DNA from: an uncultured Anaerosolibacter sp.
GTDB lineage: Bacteria; Bacillota_A; Clostridia; Peptostreptococcales; Thermotaleaceae
Length of the DNA stretch: 59,948 nucleotides
Direction of reading: 5' to 3'
Assembly: GCA_937948705.1 (NCBI GenBank)
Contig: CALECF010000037.1
Coordinates: forward strand, 1 to 59,948
Part shown: in pieces, positions 1 through 7,815 of the stretch
Numbering within the stretch: the first letter of the stretch is position 1
How the letters are laid out: every line of letters starts with the position of its first letter
Made by a program: the position numbers and the translations under genes
Notes under the pieces: generated by a model
The model's database searches: none
What the model was told of the DNA's origin: nothing
Seen by the model: only the letters and a program-made list of their open reading frames with translations

Positions 1-57
1 CAAAAATACGAAGTTGGGTTGTTGTCGAATTACTATTAATTCGGTGAGAAGTTTCAG

Positions 58-134
58 GAGCCGGATACGGCAAACGTAAGTCCGGTTCTGTGAGAGCAAA
101 GAAAACAGGACTAATTATCCTGTTTTCTAGCTAC
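58..134 (+). mobile_element. Group II intron 3' end (domain V and domain VI-like hairpin)
   Basis: Positions 58-88 fold as a group II intron domain V. A 9-bp lower stem starts with the catalytic AGC triad (GAGCCGGAT paired with GTCCGGTTC), followed by a two-base bulge (AA, 78-79) and a short upper stem closed by a small loop. A perfect 10-bp hairpin at 101-127 sits where domain VI would be, and the intron probably ends near CTAC at about 134. The upper stem is shorter than in textbook domain V, and no obvious bulged branch-point A is visible, so the copy may be degenerate. The reverse transcriptase ORF, if present, lies to the left of the window. The 101-127 hairpin could alternatively act as a terminator. 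Confidence 0.6.
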
Positions 135-243
135 TCGATTTTATCAGTGGCAGCATAGGATGGCAATCTTTACTAAAATGAACATGAATATAATGTGCAA
201 AAAAAGTATGAATTCTATCGAGATATGTGGTATAGTAATGATG

Positions 244-292
244 TATCACGGACACATTGTGATAAAAGTAGTGTTTTGACGGACAAATGTGT
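244..292 (+). promoter_or_regulatory. Repeat elements upstream of tdh
   Basis: Between the intron tail and tdh lie an inverted repeat, TATCAC (244-249) with GTGATA (259-264), and an imperfect direct repeat, ACGGACACATTGTG (248-261) and ACGGACAAATGTGT (279-292). The direct repeats start 31 bp apart, about three helical turns, so they could present two sites for one regulator on the same DNA face. No convincing -35/-10 pair was found here, although TATAGT at 231-236 could be a weak -10. Function is inferred from position only. Confidence 0.3.
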
Positions 293-351
293 TTGATCAT
301 CATGCAGTTAATTTAAAACATTCTGTTTAATATAAAGGAGGAGGGTATATC

Positions 352-1401
352 ATGGAAGGAACAATGAAAGTAGTCATCAAGGAAGAGTCAAAAGAAGGTG
401 CAGTCATTGCTACAAAGCAAATTCCTAAGCTGGGGCCCAATGATATTTTAGTAAAGGTTATGGCTACATCCATTTGCGGTACAGACTATCATATCTATAG
501 CTGGGATGCTTGGTCTCAAAAAAGAATTAAGACTCCCCGAGTCATGGGACATGAATTCGCTGGAGAAGTTGTAGAACTTGGACAAAATGTTACTAGAGTC
601 AAGCTGGGGGACATCGTGTCTGCTGAAACCCATGTAGTATGCGGTAAATGTGAGCTATGTGTCACAGGAAAAGCTCATATCTGCAAGGATACAAAGATTC
701 TTGGTGTAGACACCGATGGTTCTTTCGGAGAGTATATTGCGATACCAGAGGAAAATGCATGGATTAACGATCCTTCTATTCCACCAGAATATTTATGTGT
801 ACAAGAGCCACTGGGTAATGCGGTACATACTGTATTATCTGGTGAAATCATAGGAAAAAGCATTGCCGTCGTTGGATGCGGGCCGATCGGTATTATGGCT
901 GTTGCTGTGGCGAAGGCAGTAAGCGCTTCCAAGGTAATCGCCATTGAAGTAAATGAATATAGATTGGCATTGGCGAAGAAGCTGGGTGCCGATGTGGTTA
1001 TCAACCCTATGAAGGAAGATGTTGTAAAGCGAGTATTAGAGGAAACTGAAGGCATGGGTGTTGACGTTGTTGCTGAAATGTCTGGCAATGCCATAGCTAT
1101 TCGACAGGCCTTAGAATATATCAAGCTAGGAGGCAGAATGTCTATGCTTGGTATACCTACGAAAGATGTGGAGATTGATATTGCAAGCCTAGTATTTAAG
1201 GGAATACAGATCCATGGTATTACAGGTAGAAGAATGTATGATACATGGTATCAGGTAAAGGGATTATTGGCATCGGGCAACTTAAATATTGATACCATTA
1301 TCACCCACAAACTTCCCTTAGAAGAGTATGAAAAGGGTATGGAGCTAATGAAGAGCGGAGACTGTGGAAAAGTCGTATTGTTTCCTAATATGAATAAATA
1401 G
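352..1401 (+). CDS. tdh: L-threonine 3-dehydrogenase
   Basis: Zinc-dependent medium-chain dehydrogenase that oxidises L-threonine to 2-amino-3-ketobutyrate with NAD+ in the cytoplasm. The 349-aa length is normal. Catalytic-zinc residues are C42 (in SICGTD) and H67-E68 (GHEF). Four structural-zinc cysteines are C97, C100, C103 and C111, and the Rossmann motif GCGPIG is at 175-180. The ATG at 352 has a strong AAGGAGG about 10 bp upstream; a second ATG lies four codons later. Sequence alone cannot fully separate Tdh from sorbitol or butanediol dehydrogenases, but the downstream kbl gene, 69 bp away, makes threonine dehydrogenase much the best call. Confidence 0.92.
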   Translation: MEGTMKVVIKEESKEGAVIATKQIPKLGPNDILVKVMATSICGTDYHIYSWDAWSQKRIKTPRVMGHEFAGEVVELGQNVTRVKLGDIVSAETHVVCGKCELCVTGKAHICKDTKILGVDTDGSFGEYIAIPEENAWINDPSIPPEYLCVQEPLGNAVHTVLSGEIIGKSIAVVGCGPIGIMAVAVAKAVSASKVIAIEVNEYRLALAKKLGADVVINPMKEDVVKRVLEETEGMGVDVVAEMSGNAIAIRQALEYIKLGGRMSMLGIPTKDVEIDIASLVFKGIQIHGITGRRMYDTWYQVKGLLASGNLNIDTIITHKLPLEEYEKGMELMKSGDCGKVVLFPNMNK

Positions 1402-1470
1402 ATTTAAATATGATAAAATTAGTATAGATAAAATTGGAAAACTCAATTGAAATAGAAGGAGGTTTTAGAA

Positions 1471-2658
1471 ATGTCTAATATACACGAGTTGCCGTTTCTA
1501 AAGGAAAAGATTGAAGAATTAAAGAGCCAGGGTATCTACAGGAAGCTTCCAGTGCTGGAAGGGCCAAACGAAGCAGAGGTCATCTTAAATGGAAAAAAAG
1601 TGATTAACTTGTCTTCCAATAACTATTTAGGGTTTGCAAATCATCCTAGAATGAAAAAAGCCGCCATTGAAGCAGTTGAGAAATACGGTGTTGGTGCAGG
1701 GGCAGTAAGAACAATCATTGGTAACATGGACATCCATGAGGAAATGGAAGCCCTATTAGCGAAATTTAAGAGGGAAGAAGCAGTAATGTCCTTTCAATCA
1801 GGATTTAACTGTAATGCTGGTGCTATTCAGGCAATTACTGAGGCCGGTGATTTAATTATCTCAGATGAATTGAATCACGCCAGCATCATTGATGGGGCGA
1901 GATTAAGCAGGGCAGACAAAACAATTTATATGCACAATGACATGGATAGTTTAGAAAAGGTGCTTAAGGAGAAACGGGATAAATATAGAAACGTATTAAT
2001 TATTACTGATGGCGTATTTAGCATGGACGGAGATATCGCGGATCTTCCTAATATCGCAACCTTGGCTGAAAAATATAATGCCATGACCTATGTGGATGAT
2101 GCCCATGGATCAGGGGTCCTAGGTGAAAGCGGCAGGGGTACTGTGGACCATTTCCATCTTCACGGAAGAATTGACTTTAGCATTGGAACCTTATCAAAGG
2201 CTATCGGTGTGATTGGTGGTTACGTGGCAGGAAGTCAAACGGCCCAAGACTGGTTAAACCATAGAGGTAGACCGATCTTATTTAGTACAGCATTGCCACC
2301 GGCAGCTGTGGGCGCAATCATGGAAGCTATTAGAATATTAATGGAAACCACTGAGTACACGGATCGTCTATGGAGTAATTCTAAGTACTTTAAAGAAAAG
2401 CTCGGCAAACTAGGATTTAATACAGGTCACAGTCAAACACCTATTACGCCAGTGATCATCGGAGATGAAGCAAAGACCATGGAATTTTCTAGAAATCTAT
2501 TCAATCATGGGGTATTTGTCTCTGGTATCGTATTTCCAACAGTTCCAAAAGGAACAGGTAGAGTAAGATGTATGGTGACAGCAGCCCATACAGAAGAGCA
2601 ATTAGACCGAGCAGTAGCTGCCTTTGAGAAGGTAGGCAAAGAAATGGGATTAATCTAA
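1471..2658 (+). CDS. kbl: Glycine C-acetyltransferase (2-amino-3-ketobutyrate CoA ligase)
   Basis: PLP enzyme of the alpha-oxoamine synthase family. It cleaves 2-amino-3-ketobutyrate with CoA to give glycine and acetyl-CoA, completing threonine breakdown begun by Tdh. At 395 aa it has the family length. Visible motifs are [11 protein letters not shown] (about 132-142), DDAHGSG (209-215) and the PLP lysine K243 in TLSKAIG. AGAAGGAGG lies just before the ATG. BioF and serine palmitoyltransferase share the fold; adjacency to tdh decides the call. A strong terminator follows, so tdh-kbl forms a two-gene operon. Confidence 0.93.
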   Translation: MSNIHELPFLKEKIEELKSQGIYRKLPVLEGPNEAEVILNGKKVINLSSNNYLGFANHPRMKKAAIEAVEKYGVGAGAVRTIIGNMDIHEEMEALLAKFKREEAVMSFQSGFNCNAGAIQAITEAGDLIISDELNHASIIDGARLSRADKTIYMHNDMDSLEKVLKEKRDKYRNVLIITDGVFSMDGDIADLPNIATLAEKYNAMTYVDDAHGSGVLGESGRGTVDHFHLHGRIDFSIGTLSKAIGVIGGYVAGSQTAQDWLNHRGRPILFSTALPPAAVGAIMEAIRILMETTEYTDRLWSNSKYFKEKLGKLGFNTGHSQTPITPVIIGDEAKTMEFSRNLFNHGVFVSGIVFPTVPKGTGRVRCMVTAAHTEEQLDRAVAAFEKVGKEMGLI

Positions 2659-2680
2659 TCACTAAAATAAAAAATAATAT

Positions 2681-2735
2681 AAGAAGAAACCCTTTACTCT
2701 AAAATGTTTTAGAGTAAGGGGTTTCTTCTTATATT
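2681..2735 (+). terminator. Rho-independent terminator after kbl
   Basis: A 24-bp near-perfect hairpin has arms 2681-2704 and 2707-2730 with a two-base loop and a T-rich tail. It separates tdh-kbl from the efflux operon. Confidence 0.85.
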
Positions 2736-2799
2736 GTATAATGGCTAGAGAATGCCTCATAACCTCATAAAAAGAATTACATATCATTTACATTTGGAC

Positions 2800-2860
2800 A
2801 ATTGACTCGTGGGTCAATTAAATATATAATGGTAGAATACTGACCAGTCAGTCGGTCTAG
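2800..2860 (+). promoter_or_regulatory. Promoter and putative TetR operator of the efflux operon
   Basis: A near-consensus promoter is visible: TTGACT (2802-2807), a 17-bp spacer and TATAAT (2825-2830). A perfect inverted repeat, AATTGAC (2800-2806) and GTCAATT (2813-2819), overlaps the -35. Just downstream of the -10, around the expected start, is the sequence TGACCAGTCAGTCGGTC (2841-2857), whose outer GACC/GGTC arms are symmetric and which resembles the TGACNGACNGTCA style of TetR operators. The obvious candidate to bind either site is the TetR protein ending the same operon. The promoter is seen directly; operator assignment is inference. Confidence 0.65.
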
Positions 2861-2917
2861 AACTATAAGAAATTGTCTATGATTCAAGAGAATACTACTT
2901 TTTATGGAGGGTATAAA

Positions 2918-4051
2918 ATGAGAAAAAAAATCGTATCAATCATTCTTGCAGCATTCCTATTAATGGGCATTTTAGCTGGTTGCGGGGCTAAGGAAGCTCC
3001 AGGCCCAAATGCTTCAGAAGAAGAAAAGTATATACCAGTAGAAATAGCCGTCTTAGAACAAAAAACCATATCCAATGAAACCACATTTAATGGTAAGATT
3101 TTTGCTGATAAAGAGGTGTTTGTTGTGCCTAAAACACCTGGGAAGGTGACAAGCATGAATGTAACCGTAGGATCTGTGGTGAAAAAAGGAACTGTATTGT
3201 TTCAATTGGATCAGGAAGATATTCAAAAACAGGTGGATCTAACGAAGAAAAGCATAGACTTGGCCCAGGCCAATTATGAATTGACAAAAGAAAAGATAGA
3301 TAATGCTAAGCTCACATTAGAAAGAACAAGAGCCCTATATGAACAAGGGGCCATTCCAAAGAGTCAACTAGAGCAGGCTGAACTAGCAGCTTCTGATAAA
3401 TCGTTACAAACGATTCAAGTGCAAACCGAACAGGCCCAGCTACAATATAAGCAAGCTTTAGACGGTCTTCAGAATTTAACTGTTGTTGCCCCAGTGGATG
3501 GCATTGTCTCTGCAGTAGCTGCAGAGGTCGGTGAAATGGCCAGTACTGCTCAGCCCACAGTAACGATTGTAAATATGGATAGAGTATATGCCGAAATTAA
3601 TGTGACAGAGAATGTAATCAATGCTCTTTCCATAGGAAAAGAAGTAGTGGTAGATATTCCTTCGGCATCCAGTGAAAGTTTAACAGGAAAGATTGATAAA
3701 ATTAGTCCTGTTTCTGATGGAAGAACACAGCTTTATCCCATAAGAATATATATGGAGAATCAAAATCATCTTATAAAGCCTGGCATGTTTGCAAAGGTAA
3801 AACTTGCAACCAGTGCCCGGGAGAATGTTATCGCTGTGAGAACAGAAGCGATCGCCAGTGAGAATAATAAAAATATTGTTTATGTGGTGGAAAATGACCG
3901 GGCTATTGCAAAAGAAATAGCTATTGGCCTAGATACAGGGACTGAAACGGAAGTGATCAGTGGATTAAAGGTAGGGGAAAAAGTAATTATAAAGGGTCAA
4001 GATTATATAGAGGATGGATCAAAAGTTAAGGTTGTGAGAGGTGAACAATAA
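2918..4051 (+). CDS. RND efflux periplasmic-adaptor-type lipoprotein (HlyD/MFP family)
   Basis: Membrane fusion subunit of an RND efflux system. The chosen ATG gives 377 aa, has GGAGGG 6 bp upstream and begins with a classic lipoprotein signal ending in the lipobox LAGC, so the protein should be anchored to the outer face of the membrane. The open frame extends upstream to a TTG at 2873, but that would bury the signal peptide. Then come a lipoyl-like half (PGKVTSMNVTVGSVVKKGTVLF), a coiled-coil hairpin rich in Gln/Leu/Glu, the second lipoyl half (APVDGIVSAVAAEVGEM) and a beta-barrel domain. The stop overlaps the start of the transporter gene (TAATG). Substrate cannot be told. Confidence 0.85.
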   Translation: MRKKIVSIILAAFLLMGILAGCGAKEAPGPNASEEEKYIPVEIAVLEQKTISNETTFNGKIFADKEVFVVPKTPGKVTSMNVTVGSVVKKGTVLFQLDQEDIQKQVDLTKKSIDLAQANYELTKEKIDNAKLTLERTRALYEQGAIPKSQLEQAELAASDKSLQTIQVQTEQAQLQYKQALDGLQNLTVVAPVDGIVSAVAAEVGEMASTAQPTVTIVNMDRVYAEINVTENVINALSIGKEVVVDIPSASSESLTGKIDKISPVSDGRTQLYPIRIYMENQNHLIKPGMFAKVKLATSARENVIAVRTEAIASENNKNIVYVVENDRAIAKEIAIGLDTGTETEVISGLKVGEKVIIKGQDYIEDGSKVKVVRGEQ

Positions 4052-7000
4052 TGAGTTTATCTAGCTTATCGGTAAAAAGACCTGTTACAGTGATCATGTT
4101 TACCTTAATTATTGTGATCTTGGGTTCTGTATCATTGTCTAAACTGCCAATCGATTTATATCCAAATATTGAGGTACCTGTAGCCATTGTGTCAACAACA
4201 TATTCAGGGGTAGGTCCCCAAGAGATGGAGGAGTTGATTACAAAGCGATTAGAACAGTCTGTGGGTACGGTGAGTAATATTAAACAAATAAGTTCTATCT
4301 CAAATGAAGGCAGTTCAGTTATTATCGCAGAGTTTAACTCTGGAACAGATATGGAGTTCGCTGCCCTTGAAATGAGGGAAAAGGTAGACCTGGTAAAGGG
4401 GTTTCTACCTGATGGTGCAAATGAACCTATGGTCATGCGGATTGATCCAAATGCCATGGCAATTATGCAAATATCTATTACCAATGGGGAAGAATTGGCG
4501 AAACTACAAACCGTTGCTGAGGACACCATCAAGCCAAGGCTAGAAAGATTGTCAGGTGTGGCATCCGTAGACGTTTCAGGTGGATATGTGAACCAGATAG
4601 AAGTTGCTGTAAATCAAGAAAAATTAAAAGGTTATGGGTTAACCCTTGATCAATTGTCTCAAATATTAAGGGCTGAAAACTTAAATATGCCTGGCGGCGA
4701 GGTGCGGAAAGGGCTGCAAAAACTAACGGTAAGGACTTTGGGCGAATTCCAAACAGTTGAAGAAATTAGGTCTCTCCCGATTTCTCTGCCAACGGGTGGA
4801 ACCATCTATCTAAGCGATATTACCGATGTACAGATGAAGCATAAGGATGTAACTGCCATCACGAGAACCAATGGCAGGAGAAGTATTAATATTTCTTTGC
4901 AAAAGCAATCTGGTACCAATACGGTGCAGGTAGCTGACCGAATTCGGCAGGAACTTGAAAAATTGAGACAGGATTTCCCAAATCTCAAGATGGACATCGT
5001 ATTGGATCAATCTGAATTTATTAAACAATCCATAGATAATGTGAAGAGTAGTGCTATTGTAGGGGCAGTATTGGCGGTAATCATCTTATACTTGTTCTTG
5101 CGAAATTTAAGAACAACGTTTATTATTGGTGTTTCTATTCCAATCTCCATTATCGCAACTTTTATTTTAGTATATTTTAATGGAATTACCATAAATATGT
5201 TGACCCTGGGTGGATTGGCCTTGGGAGTAGGTATGCTGGTGGATAACTCCATCGTAGTTCTTGAAAATATTTATCGATTTAGGCAGGAAGGATACTCTAG
5301 AACTGATGCGGCTGTGGAAGGGGCAAAGGAGGTTGGCATGGCAGTATTGGCGTCTACATTGACAACTGTAGCCGTTTTCCTCCCTATCGTGTTTGTTGAA
5401 GGGATTACATCCATTATCTTCAGAGAATTTGCCCTGACAGTGACCATGTCCTTGGCGGCTTCCTTGGTGGTATCCCTTACCCTAGTACCTATGCTTTCAT
5501 CGAAGTTATTGAAAATCGATGAAATGCAAGGAAAAGCACATCATGGACGCTTTCGTTTCTTCGATTTTCTCTATGATAGTTTTGACAAGTTGCTAGGAAA
5601 AGTCGAAAAAGCATATAAAAGAATACTAAGCTGGGCGTTGAGACATCGTAAATCCACTGTATTAGCAGCGCTCCTTGTATTCGTTGTGGGAATGGGCTCT
5701 ATTGCCATGGTAGGGGCAGAATTTTTCCCGAAATCCGATGAGGGTAAGTTTACCGTTGGTATTTCTTTACCACCAGGGATGGAGTTAAATCATACAGATG
5801 AAATTGTTACAGAAGTTGAAGGGATATTAGAAAAAATTGAAGAAGTAGAGACCATTTATTCCAATATAGGATCCACAGGGGGCATGTCCTTCAGAAGTAG
5901 CGGTACCAATAGGGGGAATGTGTCTGTTGTTCTGAAGAGATTGGCAGATCGAGAACGAAGTACGGAACAAATTGCCGATCAGGTTCGTAATCAAGTGAAG
6001 GATATTCCAGGGGCAGAGATTAAGGTGGAGGTTTCATCTAGCTCTATGACAGGAGGAAGCAGTTCTCCTATTTCTATTAAAGTTAAAGGGGATAACCTAA
6101 ATACTTTGAAAAAAATTGGTGAAGACTTTACAAACCTCGTAGAATCTGTAGAAGGTACGAGAGAAGTGGAAAGTAATCTACAGGAAGGGGTACCAGAAAT
6201 ACAGGTTAAAATAAATAGAAGCAATGCTTCCCAATATGGTCTCACGGCAGCCCAGATAACATCGGCGGTGAAGGGAACTATTTCGGGCCAAACCGCAACA
6301 AGATATAAATTAGACGGAGATGAAATTGACATTGTCATCAAAGGCGATTCGATTTATCAGGAGAGCATATCCAATCTTGGCCAGGTAACGATTCAAACGC
6401 CTGTGGGGATTGGTGTGCCACTCAACCAAGTCGCGGATATATCAACGGAAAGAGGACCTGTGACGATTAATAGAGAGAATCAAGTAAGAGTAGTAACGGT
6501 ATCTAGCCAGATTCTCGGAAGAGACGTAAAGGGTGTTAGTTCAGATATCGAAAAGAAACTAATTAAATATGATTTACCCGAAGGTTATACCTATGATATA
6601 GGTGGGGAGAATGAGGAAATGATGAGCGCATTTAGTGATCTATTGCTTGCTTTACTACTGGCAGTTGTACTGGTATACATGATTCTTGCTTCTCAGTTTG
6701 AATCCCTACTCCACCCATTTACCATCATGATGTCAGTACCCTTAGCCTTTGCAGGAGGCATGTTGGGACTATTGGTGACGGGAAGATCCTTAAATGTAAC
6801 GGGATTTATTGGTGTAATTATGCTGGCTGGTATTGTTGTAAACAATGCTATTGTGCTGGTGGACTATATTAATACCAGAAGGGCCAAAGGGGAAGAACGG
6901 AATGAGGCTATTGTCAATGCTGGTCCAATACGTCTCAGACCGATCCTCATGACAACCCTCACCACTGTGCTGGGATTGGTGCCTTTGGCACTGGGCATAG

Positions 7001-7167
7001 GGGAAGGTGCGGAAATGCAGACATCTATGGCAACTGTTGTGATTGCGGGCTTGAGTCTTTCGACACTATTAACATTAGTGTTTATTCCAGTACTGTATAC
7101 CATATTTGATGATCTTAGTCATTCAATCAAGAAAAAGGTATTTGGAAAAAAGATAGCGAAAGCCTAG
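4051..7167 (+). CDS. RND family efflux transporter (AcrB/HAE1-like)
   Basis: Proton-driven resistance-nodulation-division pump of 1038 aa, the full family length. The pattern is typical: one N-terminal TM (VTVIMFTLIIVILGSV), a large extracytoplasmic porter domain, TM2-6 from about residue 335, a second porter domain and TM8-12 from about 860. The TM4 motif MLVDNSIVVLEN keeps the proton-relay Asp equivalent to AcrB D407, while the following Asp is Asn. The TM10-region motif NNAIVLVDYI is also present. It is translationally coupled to the adaptor gene by a one-base overlap. No TolC-like outer membrane partner is nearby, as expected for a Gram-positive cell. Likely exports lipophilic compounds; substrate unknown. 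Confidence 0.9.
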   Translation: MSLSSLSVKRPVTVIMFTLIIVILGSVSLSKLPIDLYPNIEVPVAIVSTTYSGVGPQEMEELITKRLEQSVGTVSNIKQISSISNEGSSVIIAEFNSGTDMEFAALEMREKVDLVKGFLPDGANEPMVMRIDPNAMAIMQISITNGEELAKLQTVAEDTIKPRLERLSGVASVDVSGGYVNQIEVAVNQEKLKGYGLTLDQLSQILRAENLNMPGGEVRKGLQKLTVRTLGEFQTVEEIRSLPISLPTGGTIYLSDITDVQMKHKDVTAITRTNGRRSINISLQKQSGTNTVQVADRIRQELEKLRQDFPNLKMDIVLDQSEFIKQSIDNVKSSAIVGAVLAVIILYLFLRNLRTTFIIGVSIPISIIATFILVYFNGITINMLTLGGLALGVGMLVDNSIVVLENIYRFRQEGYSRTDAAVEGAKEVGMAVLASTLTTVAVFLPIVFVEGITSIIFREFALTVTMSLAASLVVSLTLVPMLSSKLLKIDEMQGKAHHGRFRFFDFLYDSFDKLLGKVEKAYKRILSWALRHRKSTVLAALLVFVVGMGSIAMVGAEFFPKSDEGKFTVGISLPPGMELNHTDEIVTEVEGILEKIEEVETIYSNIGSTGGMSFRSSGTNRGNVSVVLKRLADRERSTEQIADQVRNQVKDIPGAEIKVEVSSSSMTGGSSSPISIKVKGDNLNTLKKIGEDFTNLVESVEGTREVESNLQEGVPEIQVKINRSNASQYGLTAAQITSAVKGTISGQTATRYKLDGDEIDIVIKGDSIYQESISNLGQVTIQTPVGIGVPLNQVADISTERGPVTINRENQVRVVTVSSQILGRDVKGVSSDIEKKLIKYDLPEGYTYDIGGENEEMMSAFSDLLLALLLAVVLVYMILASQFESLLHPFTIMMSVPLAFAGGMLGLLVTGRSLNVTGFIGVIMLAGIVVNNAIVLVDYINTRRAKGEERNEAIVNAGPIRLRPILMTTLTTVLGLVPLALGIGEGAEMQTSMATVVIAGLSLSTLLTLVFIPVLYTIFDDLSHSIKKKVFGKKIAKA

Positions 7168-7185
7168 GGGGAAGGTAGTGAAGAG

Positions 7186-7767
7186 ATGAGTCAAAAAGGA
7201 AACAAAAGAGAGGAAATTTTGAAGGCTTCTATGAAAATATTTACCTTGAAAGGCTTTCATAACACAAAGATCGAAGATATCTCCCTAGAAGCAGGCGTTG
7301 GAAAAGGGACTGTCTATCAATATTATGAGAGCAAGACCCATCTTTTTGAGGAAATGGTGTTCTATTACATCGAGATGTATAAGTTGCAATTGATAGAAAT
7401 CACCCGTGAAGATATAAGCTTGAGGGAGAAATTGTTAAAAATCGCTGTACACAATAGCAAGCATATGGCGGATCATTTTGACATGGTGCAGAAGCTGGAT
7501 GTGAGAGCGGATATGATATCTGATAGACTGAAAAAAACAATCATGCATAAGAAAAAAGAAATGTTTACAGCCATTGGATACGCTATGGATCATGCCATTG
7601 AAAAAGGTGAAATCAGACCTGATATCGATAAAGAGGTGGTTATATCATCTTACTTTGGTGCCATACATGGATATTGTACCATGAAGTGTCAAGAAAACAT
7701 GTTCAAGGGATCTTATATAGATCCCACTCCGGTGGTGTTGTTCTTGGAAAAAGCTTTATATGCCTAA
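7186..7767 (+). CDS. TetR/AcrR family transcriptional regulator
   Basis: A 193-aa protein with an N-terminal TetR helix-turn-helix (about residues 10-57: ILKASMKIFTLKGF, then TKIEDISLEAGVGKGTVYQYY) and an all-helical ligand-binding C-terminal half. It lies 18 bp after the RND pump on the same strand and probably represses its own operon through the symmetric sites at 2800-2860. Having the regulator last in the operon gives simple feedback. The inducer is unknown. Confidence 0.88.
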   Translation: MSQKGNKREEILKASMKIFTLKGFHNTKIEDISLEAGVGKGTVYQYYESKTHLFEEMVFYYIEMYKLQLIEITREDISLREKLLKIAVHNSKHMADHFDMVQKLDVRADMISDRLKKTIMHKKKEMFTAIGYAMDHAIEKGEIRPDIDKEVVISSYFGAIHGYCTMKCQENMFKGSYIDPTPVVLFLEKALYA

Positions 7768-7770
7768 AAC

Positions 7771-7805
7771 AAACAGAGTGCCTATTAATAGGCACTCTGT
7801 TTCTA
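7771..7805. terminator. Bidirectional terminator between tetR and the GH18-like gene
   Basis: A near-perfect hairpin (AAACAGAGTGCCTAT with its complement, 7771-7802) has T-runs on both strands. It lies between two convergent genes and can serve both. Confidence 0.8.
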
Positions 7806-7815
7806 TGCTGGGAGA

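Noticed and set aside
1471..2658. 8-amino-7-oxononanoate synthase (bioF)
   Set aside because: Same fold family, but the gene sits right after tdh and no biotin genes are near, so kbl fits better.
4026..7103. Long minus-strand open frames inside the RND gene and many other genes
   Set aside because: They lie opposite strong, conserved coding regions and have no ribosome sites or family motifs.
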